From NCBI RefSeq assembly GCF_025519785.1, contig NZ_JAOPKZ010000010.1, positions 1 to 64,000 of the forward strand: a DNA stretch of 64,000 nucleotides, in the 5' to 3' direction. Under the pieces are notes generated by a model, which was given only the letters and a program-made list of their open reading frames with translations, was not told the origin of the DNA and made no database searches. This stretch comes from Staphylococcus marylandisciuri. GTDB taxonomy: Bacteria > Bacillota > Bacilli > Staphylococcales > Staphylococcaceae. Shown in pieces: positions 50,845 through 61,613 of the stretch (within the stretch, counting starts at the first letter, position 1; every line of letters starts with the position of its first letter). A program made the position numbers and the translations under genes.

Positions 50845-52236
50845 ATGGCAAAAGATATGGAAAGTATAGTTCATTTAGCTAAACACAGAGGTTTCGTATT
50901 TCCCGGCAGTGATATCTATGGCGGCTTGTCAAACACTTGGGATTACGGACCATTAGGTGTTGAGTTAAAAAATAATATTAAAAGAGCTTGGTGGCAAAAA
51001 TTTATAACTCAGTCACCGTATAATGTAGGACTAGATGCGGCTATCTTAATGAACCCGAAAACGTGGGAAGCTTCAGGACACCTCGGAAACTTTAATGATC
51101 CGATGATTGATAATAAAGATAGCAAGATTCGTTACCGTGCAGATAACCTTATAGAGGATTATATGCGAAATGAAAAAGGCGACGAGAATTTTGTTGCAGA
51201 TGGTTTAAGCTTTGATGAAATGAAGAAAATCATCGAAGAAGAAGGAATTGTTTGTCCGGTTAGCGGTACAGCAAATTGGACTGATATACGTCAATTTAAC
51301 CTCATGTTCAAGACTTTCCAAGGTGTTACTGAGGATTCATCTAGTGAACTCTTTTTACGTCCTGAAACTGCACAAGGTATCTTTGTAAATTATAAGAATG
51401 TACAGCGTACTATGCGTAAGAAGTTACCTTTTGGTATCGGCCAAATAGGTAAATCTTTCCGTAACGAAATAACTCCAGGAAACTTCATTTTCAGAACACG
51501 TGAATTTGAACAAATGGAATTAGAATTCTTCTGTAAACCAGGTGAAGAAATAGAGTGGCAAAGCTATTGGAAAACCTTTGCTAGCCAATGGTTAAAAGAT
51601 TTAGGTTTGCAAGAAGCGAATACGCGCTTACGCGACCATGATGCTGATGAACTCTCTCACTATTCAAACGCTACTACAGATATAGAATATCGCTTCCCAT
51701 TTGGTTGGGGTGAATTGTGGGGCATAGCTAGTCGTACAGACTTTGACCTAAGCAAGCACGCAGAACATTCAGGTGAAGATTTCCGCTACCACGATCAAGA
51801 GACAAATGAAAAATATTTACCTTATTGTATAGAACCGTCTCTTGGTGCAGATCGTGTAACGCTAGCATTCTTGTGTGACGCTTACGATGAAGAAGGAGTA
51901 GAAGGAAGTAAAGATGCTCGTACTGTACTTCACTTCCACCCTGCTTTAGCACCGTATAAAGCAGCTGTGCTACCATTAAGCAAAAAACTCTCAGGCGAAG
52001 CTATCAAAGTCTTTGAACAATTAAGTCCACACTTCTCAATAGATTTCGATGAATCGCAATCTATAGGCAAACGTTATCGTCGCCAAGATGAAATCGGAAC
52101 ACCTTATTGCATCACTTTCGATTTCGATTCATTAGAAGACAATCAAGTTACTGTGCGCGATAGAGATTCAATGGAACAAATTCGTATGCCTATTTCAGAA
52201 TTAGAAGCTTTCTTAGCTGAGAAAGTGAAATATTAA
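50845..52236 (+). CDS. glyS: Glycyl-tRNA synthetase, class II dimer type
   Basis: The 463-residue enzyme charges tRNA-Gly. Class II motifs appear as [25 protein letters not shown] and the [10 protein letters not shown] segment of motif 3. A C-terminal anticodon-binding domain begins near residue 370. I start at ATG 50845 ([17 protein letters not shown]), ten bases after GGAG; a TTG one codon earlier is in frame but unneeded. Controlled by the T-box upstream. Confidence 0.96.
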   Translation: MAKDMESIVHLAKHRGFVFPGSDIYGGLSNTWDYGPLGVELKNNIKRAWWQKFITQSPYNVGLDAAILMNPKTWEASGHLGNFNDPMIDNKDSKIRYRADNLIEDYMRNEKGDENFVADGLSFDEMKKIIEEEGIVCPVSGTANWTDIRQFNLMFKTFQGVTEDSSSELFLRPETAQGIFVNYKNVQRTMRKKLPFGIGQIGKSFRNEITPGNFIFRTREFEQMELEFFCKPGEEIEWQSYWKTFASQWLKDLGLQEANTRLRDHDADELSHYSNATTDIEYRFPFGWGELWGIASRTDFDLSKHAEHSGEDFRYHDQETNEKYLPYCIEPSLGADRVTLAFLCDAYDEEGVEGSKDARTVLHFHPALAPYKAAVLPLSKKLSGEAIKVFEQLSPHFSIDFDESQSIGKRYRRQDEIGTPYCITFDFDSLEDNQVTVRDRDSMEQIRMPISELEAFLAEKVKY

Positions 52237-52325
52237 GGTCGATAAACAGTAAACGTAAATTAAAGAATTACTTCTAACAACTAAAAATGAGTCTAGGACT
52301 TAAAGGTCTTGGGCAGGAGAGAAAA

Positions 52326-52376
52326 GGGAGCGGGACAGAAATCTAATTTGAATAAAAAGATTTCTGCCCCGCTCCC
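52326..52376. repeat. 51-bp intergenic palindrome
   Basis: GGGAGCGGGACAGAAATCT pairs with AGATTTCTGCCCCGCTCCC around the loop. TTTTT follows on the plus strand and AAAA precedes it, so it can end both glyS and recO. The loop is in the opposite orientation to that at 22281. The rest of the gap 52237-52562 holds no gene that I can see. Confidence 0.85.
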
Positions 52377-52562
52377 TTTTTCATTACTATTCTAAGGATT
52401 ACAAAGTATAGGCTAGAATGTTTTAAAGTTCATTTTCACCAATTGTTTATATTGAATATAATAGAGAAGATCTCACTTTTAAAGCGCTTTACGTATCTCA
52501 CGCTTCTCAATAAATTAGCATATGGGTAACTCGTTCTATATAGTATGACGTTACAACGTTAA

Positions 52563-53315
52563 CTAGGAGTCCAACCGTCGTAGTTGATTAATTAATTTTT
52601 GACTTTTAAAAAACATACCAGCGTACTCTCTATATAACATCATCATAAGTTCAGACATTTCATCGACTAGCTGTTGCTTAATGTTTATACCATCCATTTT
52701 ATCTATAGGTAAAGATTGCAAGACATAAAGTAAATAAAGTGTCTTATTAGAGAGTCTTACAGCATGTGGATCCTCGGATAAAAAGGCTTCAGAAATAGCT
52801 CCATCATATTTAAAACTATATCCGCATAAGGCAGATTGTTCAGTCTGTCCACTGACTGCACACTGATTAAATGAAGCATTGAAACCAAAAGCAGGCATAC
52901 ATTTCAGCAAAACTATGACAGACATGAGTTGAGCTGAAATGCCTTCACTCATCTTCTCTAAAGCGAACGATAATAATTGATAACTATATTGTGAGACTTC
53001 ATCGTCTTCAATAGATCGATCTATAGTTTCAACACACAATGACGCATAGCTACTTTCATAAATATCAAGTCTCAAGTGAAAATTTTGATTGATGACATCT
53101 ACAGAGCTCAGCGTTCCCATTCCTTTCCAGCGAGAAAAGATAAATAAACCGAAGACAAAGGGCTGAGTATCAGCTTGTAAACTGCTGTTACTTTTCTTCG
53201 CCCGGCGTACCAACAAAGGGATCTTAGCACCATGCTCATTTAAAATCGTAATGATCTTATCAGATTCGCCATAATCAACAGATTTAATAATGATGCCCTT
53301 TTGCTTTATTAGCAT
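52563..53315 (-). CDS. recO: DNA repair protein RecO
   Basis: This 250-residue protein has an N-terminal OB-fold ([19 protein letters not shown]) and a helical C-terminal part. It helps load RecA on SSB-coated DNA. The C-terminal zinc cysteines found in some RecO proteins are mostly absent. It lies 23 bp after era, the same order as in Bacillus, although no yqzL is present. Confidence 0.94.
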   Translation of the reverse strand: MLIKQKGIIIKSVDYGESDKIITILNEHGAKIPLLVRRAKKSNSSLQADTQPFVFGLFIFSRWKGMGTLSSVDVINQNFHLRLDIYESSYASLCVETIDRSIEDDEVSQYSYQLLSFALEKMSEGISAQLMSVIVLLKCMPAFGFNASFNQCAVSGQTEQSALCGYSFKYDGAISEAFLSEDPHAVRLSNKTLYLLYVLQSLPIDKMDGINIKQQLVDEMSELMMMLYREYAGMFFKSQKLINQLRRLDS

Positions 53316-53338
53316 ATATCCACCGACTCTCTACAGTA

Positions 53339-54238
53339 CTAATCTTGATCTTCAATGTAGCCCATCTGACGGATAAAGTTAACTTTATTACGCCAATCTT
53401 TTTGAACCTTTACCCAAAGTTCCAAGTATACTTTAGAACCGAGTAATCGCTCGATATCGACACGTGCACGTTTACCTACTTCTTTTAATTTTTTGCCGCC
53501 TTTGCCAATAACGATGCCTTTTTGAGAATCTCTTTCTACGTAAATAGTAGCTTCAACGCGTACTAAATCTTCGTCTTCTTTGATCATTCGATCGACATTA
53601 ACGCCAATAGAATGTGGGATTTCTTCACTAGTTAAATGTAAAATTTTCTCTCTAATGAGTTCACTAACTACAAATTGTTCAGGGTGATCAGAAATTTGAT
53701 TGTCCGGGTAGTACTTAGGTCCTGCAGGAAGATGTGATTTTAGTACTTCTATAAAATGCTCTACATTTAAGCCTTCTAACGCTGACATAGGTACAATTTC
53801 TGTGAAGTGCATATATGTTTGATATTGTTCTATTCTAGGCATTAGTTCATCAGGGTGTACTAAATCTATCTTATTAAGCACCAAGAATATAGGAGTATCT
53901 ATATCTTTTAGCATATCCATAATGTATTCGTCCCCACGACCAATTTCCTCATTGATATTTACCATGAACATGATAGCATCTATTTCCGCTAGCGTATTAC
54001 GCGCTACTCGCATCATATAATCACCTAATTTATGCTTAGGTTTATGGATGCCTGGCGTATCAAGGAAGATAATTTGGGCATCTTCTTCAGTCATAACACC
54101 TTGGACCTTATTGCGAGTAGTTTGAGGCTTATCTGACATAATGGCAATCTTATGTCCGACTACTCGGTTTACAAATGTAGACTTACCTACATTAGGGCGT
54201 CCAATAATGGAAACGAACCCTGATTTAAATTCTGTCAT
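53339..54238 (-). CDS. era: GTPase Era
   Basis: This 299-residue GTPase in 16S rRNA maturation has G1 [10 protein letters not shown]3 DTPGIH, G4 NKID and a C-terminal KH domain with [13 protein letters not shown]. Start ATG 54238. It is 41 bp after dgkA; the cdd gene usually found here is missing. Confidence 0.96.
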   Translation of the reverse strand: MTEFKSGFVSIIGRPNVGKSTFVNRVVGHKIAIMSDKPQTTRNKVQGVMTEEDAQIIFLDTPGIHKPKHKLGDYMMRVARNTLAEIDAIMFMVNINEEIGRGDEYIMDMLKDIDTPIFLVLNKIDLVHPDELMPRIEQYQTYMHFTEIVPMSALEGLNVEHFIEVLKSHLPAGPKYYPDNQISDHPEQFVVSELIREKILHLTSEEIPHSIGVNVDRMIKEDEDLVRVEATIYVERDSQKGIVIGKGGKKLKEVGKRARVDIERLLGSKVYLELWVKVQKDWRNKVNFIRQMGYIEDQD

Positions 54239-54279
54239 AGTTTTACCTGCCTTTTACTATTTAAATTAAAAATACATCT

Positions 54280-54618
54280 TTATTTAAAAATATAAGGTAA
54301 GAAGATGGCAAACCCTATTATAGCAGCCATTATACTAATAATGAGCACACTAGTTGCAGCAATATCTTTAGCATATTTGGCGTAAAGATGATACTCTTCT
54401 GTAGCTAAATCTACGGCAAACTCTACTGCTGTATTGATTGCTTCAAAAGCAAGCACGAGACCTATACATAGTATAATAATTAACCATTCATACTTATTAA
54501 TATGAAAATAAATACCGAAGAAAATGACTAGTGTTGCAATAATACAATGTAAAAGAAATTTATGGTCCTTTCGTAATAAAGATACTAAACCTTGATAAGC
54601 GTATGTAAAGCGTTTCAT
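54280..54618 (-). CDS. dgkA: Undecaprenol/diacylglycerol kinase family protein
   Basis: This 112-residue membrane protein has three hydrophobic segments and the conserved FEAINTAVEFAVDLATEE catalytic segment. In Gram-positive bacteria this family phosphorylates undecaprenol. It lies 3 bp after ybeY. Confidence 0.92.
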   Translation of the reverse strand: MKRFTYAYQGLVSLLRKDHKFLLHCIIATLVIFFGIYFHINKYEWLIIILCIGLVLAFEAINTAVEFAVDLATEEYHLYAKYAKDIAATSVLIISIMAAIIGFAIFLPYIFK

Positions 54619-54621
54619 CTG

Positions 54622-55083
54622 CTAGTATCTATTCAATCCAAATTCACTTAATATCGCTTCTTGACGACCAAACATTTCTCTTTCATCTTCTTCAGTCATG
54701 TGATCATAGCCTAATAAATGTAAAAATCCATGAAGGGCTAGAAAACCTAGTTCTCTATCAAGCGAGTGCCCAAATTCTTGTGATTGTTCCACAGCTACAT
54801 CGGTACAGATAATAATGTCGCCTAATACACGTGGCATTTCACCACCCACTATTTCCTGGTCATCTTCTTCGAATGCAAATGATATCACATCGGTTACTTT
54901 ATTTTTATTGCGATAAGTGTTATTTATTTGTTGAATTTCTTCTTTATCAGTAAAAGTGACTGATAATTCAGCATCATCATCGATATTCTCTTTCTTCTTT
55001 GCGAAGTTAAGTAACGCTTCTATGTTAGTAAGCCATTGTTCTGATACTTGATCAGTATGATCACTAAAATCTACGGTAAACAT
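54622..55083 (-). CDS. ybeY: Endoribonuclease YbeY
   Basis: This 153-residue metalloprotein acts in rRNA maturation and quality control. The zinc motif [11 protein letters not shown] is near residues 117-127, and [12 protein letters not shown] is typical. It directly abuts phoH. Confidence 0.94.
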   Translation of the reverse strand: MFTVDFSDHTDQVSEQWLTNIEALLNFAKKKENIDDDAELSVTFTDKEEIQQINNTYRNKNKVTDVISFAFEEDDQEIVGGEMPRVLGDIIICTDVAVEQSQEFGHSLDRELGFLALHGFLHLLGYDHMTEEDEREMFGRQEAILSEFGLNRY

Positions 55084-56031
55084 TTAATCAGTCCCTTCAT
55101 ATCGATCAATTATTCTACTAACTAATGGGTGTCGCACTACATCAGTTTGATCAAGCTTCATAATACTGATACCCTTGACATCTCTAAGTTTTTTAACAGC
55201 TTCATTTAGACCGCTTTTAATACCTTTAGGTAAGTCAATTTGGGATTGATCGCCAGTGACAACCATTTTTGAGCCAAACCCAAGGCGCGTAAGGAACATT
55301 TTCATCTGAGCATGGGTGGTATTTTGTGCTTCGTCTAAGATGACAAAGGCATCGTCGAGCGTACGACCACGCATGTATGCTAAAGGGGCTATTTCAATTA
55401 TACCTCTCTCAATAAAGCGCGCTGTTTGCTCTCTACCTAATACGGTATTTAAACCGTCATATAAAGGACGCAAATATGGGTCAACTTTTTCCTTTAAGTC
55501 ACCAGGTAAGAACCCTAATGATTCACCTGCTTCCACTGCTGGACGGGTGAGCACGATGCGCTTAACATTGCCTTTACGAAGTTGTTTAGCCGCAAACACT
55601 ACGGCTAAAAAAGTTTTCCCTGTCCCAGCTGGTCCGAGACCAAGTACAAGATCGTTATGGAACATAGCGTTAACGTACATACGTTGCCCCATAGTCTTAG
55701 CGCGAATAGTCTTACCAAACGCATCTTTAGTTATTTCTTCTTCGTATAAGTCTAGAAGGTAGTCTATTGTATTATTTTTTGCCATTTTGATTGCTGCTTC
55801 GACATCTTTAATTGTAATAGTTACTCCTTGTTCTATCACTTTTCTTAAGTTGATGAGGACATCTTCAGCTTTTTCTACTTCTTCTACTTTTGTTCCTTTA
55901 ACAGCAATCTCTTGCCCTCTTGCATGTATGATAACATCAAACCCATCTTCAATCGCTTCGATGTGTTCGTCATTACTACCTAGTAAAGCTTGAACTACGT
56001 TGATGTCATCAATTTGAATAATTCCAGGCAT
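55084..56031 (-). CDS. phoH: PhoH family protein
   Basis: This 315-residue P-loop ATPase has Walker A GPAGTGKTFLA, Walker B AFVILDEAQNT and TGDQSQIDLP. An N-terminal KH-like segment is present. An RNA-related role is suspected but unproven. It heads a unit with ybeY-dgkA-era-recO. The start has GGAGC. Confidence 0.92.
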   Translation of the reverse strand: MPGIIQIDDINVVQALLGSNDEHIEAIEDGFDVIIHARGQEIAVKGTKVEEVEKAEDVLINLRKVIEQGVTITIKDVEAAIKMAKNNTIDYLLDLYEEEITKDAFGKTIRAKTMGQRMYVNAMFHNDLVLGLGPAGTGKTFLAVVFAAKQLRKGNVKRIVLTRPAVEAGESLGFLPGDLKEKVDPYLRPLYDGLNTVLGREQTARFIERGIIEIAPLAYMRGRTLDDAFVILDEAQNTTHAQMKMFLTRLGFGSKMVVTGDQSQIDLPKGIKSGLNEAVKKLRDVKGISIMKLDQTDVVRHPLVSRIIDRYEGTD

Positions 56032-56269
56032 ATAGCCGCTCCTTTACATATTAATGATTTCATCTATATTTTAGCTTAAGTTCACCTTTCTTACAAAGGG
56101 TTATATAATAAGCGAGTCGATTTATCAAGGATTTTTTATACTAACTATTAAATATTAAGGATAATTTGTAATTGTAAAAGTGTACAGTAGATTAAATGTA
56201 TCATCTCAATACATCTTTAGTTCAGTTCGTTTATATAAAGTACCCTCGAAACATTTATTAAAACTACAA

Positions 56270-56314
56270 AAACTGGAGGAGAACATAGTATAGAAATTTG
56301 TTCCCTTCCAGTTT
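56270..56314 (-). terminator. Intrinsic terminator after the FloA-linked gene
   Basis: AAACTGGAGGAGAACA (56270-56285) pairs with TGTTCCCTTCCAGTTT (56299-56314) with two mismatches. On the minus strand TTTTTG follows. It closes the nfeD-floA-orf unit. The region 56032-56269 shows nothing else. Confidence 0.8.
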
Positions 56315-56323
56315 AGGATTGTA

Positions 56324-56944
56324 CTAATTTAATTGTTTAGGCTTATTTAATATCTCAGACCATATTAAACCATTAATAACTGCATCTTCATCATAAGCAA
56401 ATATTTTGTCATCATTTAAGTGAGGTTGATTTTTAGCTTGATAAAGTTGTTTTAACCTTATACGTTTAGTATGAATGGAAAGCGTTGAATCAGTAATAAT
56501 CGCTTGTGCCTTCTTTTCTAAGCGTTCGAGCTTCATCTCTTTCTCACGATCAAGCACAGCCCGTATCCCATCTACTCGTTCATACATTTCCCGTTCTAAT
56601 TCTAGTCTTTTTTCTTTATCTTTTTCACGCTGACGTTGTTTCAATTTACTTGCTTCACTAGATTGTTGTTCAGGATTAATAGGAGAAATAGTACTGGGTT
56701 GAGGCGAATCGTTATTCATTTTTTCCGGTCTAGTTCTCTCCTTAGGACTACCCTGTTGAGAGTTAGGCTGATTCAAATCTTTAGCCTCACTCATTTGCTC
56801 TTCAACTTTATCACCATCCTCTTCATTAGTCTGTTCATGTTGAGTAGGTTCGCTAGTATCTCGATCTTTATGATCCTTATCTAATAGAGCTTGACCAATA
56901 GATATTAGGACAGTCATAACAAAAATAAATATACCTATTTGCAT
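56324..56944 (-). CDS. Uncharacterised single-pass membrane protein linked to floA
   Basis: The 206-residue product is not one I can name. It opens with one hydrophobic helix (about residues 2-20). A long polar, disordered-looking stretch rich in Gln, Glu, Asp, Ser and Pro follows (about 22-100). Next is a charged coiled-coil helix (about 95-155, KLKQRQREKDKEKRLELERE type), then a compact C-terminal region ending in NGLIWSEILNKPKQLN. It begins 17 bp after floA behind GGGGTGG, so it is made with FloA. The layout suggests a membrane-tethered scaffold or partner of the flotillin. Confidence 0.8.
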   Translation of the reverse strand: MQIGIFIFVMTVLISIGQALLDKDHKDRDTSEPTQHEQTNEEDGDKVEEQMSEAKDLNQPNSQQGSPKERTRPEKMNNDSPQPSTISPINPEQQSSEASKLKQRQREKDKEKRLELEREMYERVDGIRAVLDREKEMKLERLEKKAQAIITDSTLSIHTKRIRLKQLYQAKNQPHLNDDKIFAYDEDAVINGLIWSEILNKPKQLN

Positions 56945-56961
56945 TCGATCACCACCCCTGT

Positions 56962-57954
56962 TTATTCTTCTGGTGATTCATCGCCTTGTTGATTCGTTCG
57001 TTCATTAATAGCATTTCTCATTCCAGTATCGGCTTCTATATTCTTCAAATTATAATAATCTTTAACACCGATGTTGCCTGAACGTAGTGCCTCTGCCATA
57101 GCGAGCGGAACTTCAGCTTCAGCTTCAACTACTTTAGAACGCATTTCTTGTACTTTTGCTTTCATTTCTTGTTCTTTGGCAACGGCCATAGCACGACGTT
57201 CTTCTGCTTTAGCTTGAGCTATATTTTTATCTGCAATCGCTTGTTCAGTTTGTAAGTCAGCCCCGATATTTTTACTAATATCCACGTCTGCAATGTCAAT
57301 AGATAAGATTTCAAAAGCAGTCCCTGAGTCTAACCCTTTACTTAATACTGTCTTAGAAATGTTATCGGGGTTCTCTAATACTTGAGTATGGGAATCACTA
57401 GATCCTAATGTAGATACGATACCCTCGCCGACACGAGCAATAATTGTTTCTTCTCCTGCACCACCTACTAGACGAGAAATATTAGCGCGGACAGTTATTC
57501 TCGCTTTAGCTTTGACCTCAATACCATTCATAGCTACCCCAGCAATGAAAGGCGTTTCTATCACTTTTGGATTAACGGACATCTTAACGGCATCTAGTAC
57601 ATCTCGACCTGCTAAATCAATAGCTGCAGCTCTTTCAAAAGGCAAATTTATCTCTGCACGTTGAGCAGCGATATTAGCATCTACCACTCTATCGACGTTA
57701 CCCCCAGCTAAATAATGCGATTCCAGCTGAACTGTTTCAAGTTGTAAGCCTGCTTTATGCGCCTTGATTAACGGTTCAATGACCTTTCTAGGAGACACTC
57801 GACGGAAACGCATACCTACAAGTGTACCTATACTTACCTTTACCCCTGCTGCAATTGCGGAAATCCACAATCCTACGGGTACAAATGAGAAAAATATAAA
57901 AATTACTACTAAAATTATTACAGCAATAATAATAAAGCTAAATAAATCTGGCAT
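56962..57954 (-). CDS. floA: Flotillin-like protein FloA
   Basis: This 330-residue membrane scaffold protein organises functional microdomains. An N-terminal membrane hairpin region (about 5-45) precedes the SPFH core. [24 protein letters not shown] and the C-terminal Ala/Glu-rich coiled coil ([21 protein letters not shown] type) are typical. It lies 11 bp after the nfeD gene and is transcribed with it. Confidence 0.95.
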   Translation of the reverse strand: MPDLFSFIIIAVIILVVIFIFFSFVPVGLWISAIAAGVKVSIGTLVGMRFRRVSPRKVIEPLIKAHKAGLQLETVQLESHYLAGGNVDRVVDANIAAQRAEINLPFERAAAIDLAGRDVLDAVKMSVNPKVIETPFIAGVAMNGIEVKAKARITVRANISRLVGGAGEETIIARVGEGIVSTLGSSDSHTQVLENPDNISKTVLSKGLDSGTAFEILSIDIADVDISKNIGADLQTEQAIADKNIAQAKAEERRAMAVAKEQEMKAKVQEMRSKVVEAEAEVPLAMAEALRSGNIGVKDYYNLKNIEADTGMRNAINERTNQQGDESPEE

Positions 57955-57965
57955 TTAATTCACTC

Positions 57966-58676
57966 CTAAAGATTAAATTCTCTAACTACCACACGCGTTC
58001 CTTCAACCTCTAATACTTCTACTTTCTTGTTTCTAAGGATAAAGGAACCGTCAGATACTGCATCTATACGCTCATCATTGATAGTTATAATTCCTGCTGG
58101 TCTTAAATCAGTCACAGTTTCACCGTGTTGGCCAATTAAATGTGAACGATCATCATGTGAGGTATAACCGGCTTCTCTACTCGTTGAAGCTTTCAGAACA
58201 ACATTGTCTAGTAACGGTATATTACGCTTGAAGATCTTAGTTAATATGACCCATTCAATAATAGATAAAATGAATGCAACAGTGACATTACCGACCATAT
58301 AAACTAGGTTACTGCCTAAAGTAACAATACTAAAGACAATTAAGGTGAGACCTAAAATTCCTATAACAGCCCCAACTACGAAAAGCTCAATCACAACTAA
58401 GATGACTCCAAGAATAAATAAAATGACTGAAAGCAAGTTAACTTCGCCGACAACAAAGAAACCAAGGAAAAATATGAGAAGTATAATTGTTGAAAGGATA
58501 CCTATCCCATTGATTCGCCTTGAATACAATTGGAATAAAAAACCACAAAAAATAAAACAAGTTAGTATTAACGTCACGAAAGGATGAACTATAATATGAG
58601 ATATTTGAGTTACCCAGTTATCCTCTTGAGTTAGCATTGTTGGAAAAATGTTATGTATATCACCTATTCTAGTCAT
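57966..58676 (-). CDS. NfeD family membrane protein (short form)
   Basis: The 236-residue protein has four to five hydrophobic segments (about 30-145) and a C-terminal OB-fold (GQHGETVTDLRPAGIITI). It lacks the N-terminal ClpP-like protease of long NfeD. Pairing with floA is conserved. I start at ATG 58676 behind GAGGTGA. Confidence 0.88.
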   Translation of the reverse strand: MTRIGDIHNIFPTMLTQEDNWVTQISHIIVHPFVTLILTCFIFCGFLFQLYSRRINGIGILSTIILLIFFLGFFVVGEVNLLSVILFILGVILVVIELFVVGAVIGILGLTLIVFSIVTLGSNLVYMVGNVTVAFILSIIEWVILTKIFKRNIPLLDNVVLKASTSREAGYTSHDDRSHLIGQHGETVTDLRPAGIITINDERIDAVSDGSFILRNKKVEVLEVEGTRVVVREFNL

Positions 58677-59056
58677 AAATTCACCTCGCTCCCCTATTTG
58701 ATTATACATGAAATAGCACCTAGGTTATAGCTTTTTATACTTATAATTAGAAAGTTCAAATTATATTATATAATTTAAATTAATTGTAATATTATTCAAA
58801 AATAAATTGATATAGAAAGTTATTGTAGAATTGTTAATAAAGTGAGCAATTAGGAATTAGATATACGTAAAGAAGTAGTATTTAGGAGTATTAAACAGTT
58901 GGGTAGAAAGAGGTTGAACAAACTACCATTCTCATTAGACTGTGAAACTAATGATGAAGTGAAAAGAGGCCTATATTCAAAGTGAACTAGTAAATAGTCT
59001 TTGGTTAAATGTTATAGGAGTTGAGCTATAAAATCAGATATAAAGAGAAGAAAAAA

Positions 59057-59078
59057 CCTAGACGTCATCTCGCCTAGG
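59057..59078 (-). terminator. Intrinsic terminator after rpsU
   Basis: CCTAGACG (59057-59064) pairs with CGCCTAGG (59071-59078) with one mismatch, and TTTTTT follows on the minus strand. The gap 58677-59125 between rpsU and nfeD has no gene; in Bacillus yqeY is located here. Confidence 0.8.
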
Positions 59079-59125
59079 CTCATCTATAATTAATGTTAAT
59101 GTTGAGGGAGTCAACGAACAATTAA

Positions 59126-59302
59126 TTATTTGAATTTGCGTTTACGTGCAGCTTCAGATTTTTTCTTGCGTTTAACGCTTGGTTTTTCGTAAAATTCACG
59201 TTTACGCACTTCTTGGATTGTACCGCTTTTAGAAACAGAACGTTTGAAACGACGTAACGCATCTTCAAGTGATTCGTTTTTACGGACTACTGTTTTAGAC
59301 AT
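59126..59302 (-). CDS. rpsU: Ribosomal protein S21
   Basis: This 58-residue basic protein ([20 protein letters not shown], ending RKRKFK) is a small-subunit component. I start at ATG 59302 with GGAGGGAGGG upstream. It is monocistronic with its own terminator. Confidence 0.95.
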
Positions 59303-59507
59303 CTGTATTTCCCTCCCTCCAAATATCAACGAAACTTTATTCTCATTAATAGTCAGTTGAGCATAACTTCAATTAGTTAATAAAAATACTAGCTTTAATA
59401 ACCAAATAAAACATACTCACAGGCTGTGTTAAGCCTTAGACTATTCATAGAACAGTATAATATATCTTATAAAACTGGTCAATTAGAAAAATTTACATTC
59501 TAAGCAA

Positions 59508-60854
59508 TTAAACTGTAACAGCTTCCTCACTTCGATTAGTAGCATGTTGAACCACTCTTAAGAGCTTACCTTTATTCATAGGATAATCAGCTTGTGTAAT
59601 TTTAACTTTTACTAATTCTCCTACTAAGGATTCGTCGCCTTCAAATTGTATTTTCATATAATTATCTGCATAGCCTATTAACGTTCCTGGTTCATCTCCA
59701 GATTCTTCAGGTATAACTTCTAATACTTCTTGATCAAAGCGAGAAGCATAAGATTTAGCAAGTTGGTCGCTCAAGTTAATTAAACGGTGTACACGTTCGT
59801 TTTTTATTTCTTCATCTACTTGATCATCCATACGTGCTGCAGGGGTACCAATTCTTGGTGAATATGGGAAGACATGTAATTCAGAAAATTGATGATTAAT
59901 TATAAAATCATAAGTCTCTTGAAATTCTTCCTCTGTTTCTCCAGGGAATCCAACTATCACATCGCTCGTAACCGCTAGACCTGGAAGGACGCTGTGTAAT
60001 TTAGTTAAACGTTCAGAAAAATGAGCCATAGAATATTTACGACGCATGCGTTTAAGTACACTATCTGACCCAGATTGTAAAGGTATGTGCAAGTGTCTAA
60101 CTACTTTGGATGATTTAGCTATAACATCGATAACTTCATCAGTTAACTGGCTCGCTTCTATAGATGAGATACGGATTCTTTCTAAACCATCAACCGTTTC
60201 CAAGTCTCTTAAAAGCTGCGCTAAATTATAGTTTTTCAAATCCTGACCGTACCCACCAGTGTGAATACCAGTTAGTACGATTTCTTTATAACCAGAGTTA
60301 ACGAGTTGCGCCGCTTGCTCAATGACTTTTTCAGGTTCTCTAGAACGCATGAGACCTCTTGCCCAAGGGATAATACAAAATGTACAAAAGTTGTTACAGC
60401 CTTCTTGAATTTTTAAAGAGGCGCGAGTTCTATCAGTAAAGTAAGGAACCTCTAACTCCTCATATGTACGGTTTTTCATTATATTACTCACACCGTTGAT
60501 CGGTTCGCGTTCACTCTTATACTGTTTTATGTAGTCTAGTAACTTAGTGCGATCTTGTGTACCAACAACTACATCAACACCAGGTATTTCCATGATTTCT
60601 GCAGATGAAGTTTGAGCGTAACAACCCGTAACGCAAACGACTGCTTCAGGATTTTTACGAATCGCTCTCCTAATAATTTGGCGGCTTTTTTTATCACCCG
60701 TATTAGTTACAGTACATGTATTGATAACGAAGACGTCTGCATTTGTATCAAAATCGACTCTCTCGTAATTAGCTTCTTTAAATAATTGCCATATTGCTTC
60801 AGTTTCATAGTGGTTAACTTTGCAACCTAGAGTATGAAATGCAACAGTAGACAT
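59508..60854 (-). CDS. mtaB: tRNA t6A37 methylthiotransferase MtaB
   Basis: This 448-residue radical-SAM enzyme adds a methylthio group to t6A37 of tRNA. An N-terminal UPF0004 domain contains cluster cysteines (LGCKVNHYE, NTCTV, TGCYAQ). The radical-SAM core follows (GCNNFCTFCIIPWARG). A C-terminal TRAM domain is at about 370-435. It is the fourth gene downstream of dnaJ. Confidence 0.94.
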   Translation of the reverse strand: MSTVAFHTLGCKVNHYETEAIWQLFKEANYERVDFDTNADVFVINTCTVTNTGDKKSRQIIRRAIRKNPEAVVCVTGCYAQTSSAEIMEIPGVDVVVGTQDRTKLLDYIKQYKSEREPINGVSNIMKNRTYEELEVPYFTDRTRASLKIQEGCNNFCTFCIIPWARGLMRSREPEKVIEQAAQLVNSGYKEIVLTGIHTGGYGQDLKNYNLAQLLRDLETVDGLERIRISSIEASQLTDEVIDVIAKSSKVVRHLHIPLQSGSDSVLKRMRRKYSMAHFSERLTKLHSVLPGLAVTSDVIVGFPGETEEEFQETYDFIINHQFSELHVFPYSPRIGTPAARMDDQVDEEIKNERVHRLINLSDQLAKSYASRFDQEVLEVIPEESGDEPGTLIGYADNYMKIQFEGDESLVGELVKVKITQADYPMNKGKLLRVVQHATNRSEEAVTV

Positions 60855-60858
60855 ATAA

Positions 60859-61611
60859 TCACCCCGTTAAATCTTTTTCAAAACTCACAGCACTAAGAAA
60901 ATAAAGTGGTGCGGTTTCAGCCCGTAAAATTCGAGGACCTAAACCTACTTGATAAGCTTTATTTGTAAACATATTAATTTCCTTTTCAGATAGGCCACCT
61001 TCAGGCCCAAATATGACTAATACACGATCGTAGTTATTGAATTGCTTTATTAATTGCTTAAGAGTGCTCTTTTCCCCACGTTTAGCAGCATCTTCATATG
61101 CAATCAGTACATAGTCATATTCATTTATTCTATCATAAATTTGTTTTAAATTCGATACATAATCGATAGTAGGTATGGTAAGACGATAACTTTGTTCAGC
61201 GGCTTCTTTGATTATTTTCTCCCACCGTTGAAGCTTCTTAGTGACTTTGTTCGAGTTCAATTTAACGACTGATCTTTCCATCTCCGTAGCTATAAAATGG
61301 TTTGCTCCTAGCTCTGTTGCTTTTTGAACTAACCACTCGTATTTATCCGCTTTAATTAGACCACTACATACAGTGATATCTAGCGGTAATTCTGTTTCGG
61401 TCTCTAACTGTTTAGTCAAACTAACCTCAATCAAACCTTCTTCTATTTGAGTAATCTGACACTCATATACTTTTTCATCATTAAAAGTAACAATTATCTG
61501 ATTACCCACGGAATTTCGCATTACATTTTTAATATGATGTACATCATTTTCATCTTTAATAAAAAAACGCTGATTTTCATCAGCGTTTTGGTGAATAAAA
61601 TATCTTTGCAT
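60859..61611 (-). CDS. rsmE: 16S rRNA (uracil-1498-N3)-methyltransferase RsmE
   Basis: This 250-residue SPOUT-class methyltransferase has an N-terminal PUA-like domain and a C-terminal trefoil knot (FGPEGGLSEKEI and LGPRILRAETA). I start at ATG 61611, two bases after the prmA stop; a longer frame lies in prmA. Coupled to prmA. Confidence 0.93.
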   Translation of the reverse strand: MQRYFIHQNADENQRFFIKDENDVHHIKNVMRNSVGNQIIVTFNDEKVYECQITQIEEGLIEVSLTKQLETETELPLDITVCSGLIKADKYEWLVQKATELGANHFIATEMERSVVKLNSNKVTKKLQRWEKIIKEAAEQSYRLTIPTIDYVSNLKQIYDRINEYDYVLIAYEDAAKRGEKSTLKQLIKQFNNYDRVLVIFGPEGGLSEKEINMFTNKAYQVGLGPRILRAETAPLYFLSAVSFEKDLTG

Positions 61612-61613
61612 AT

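Noticed and set aside
58677-59125. Possible remnant of yqeY between nfeD and rpsU, including a plus-strand open frame of about 41 codons near 58860-58982
   Set aside because: The open frame has no start codon or ribosome site and does not resemble YqeY; the minus strand is full of stops. Treated as gene-free.
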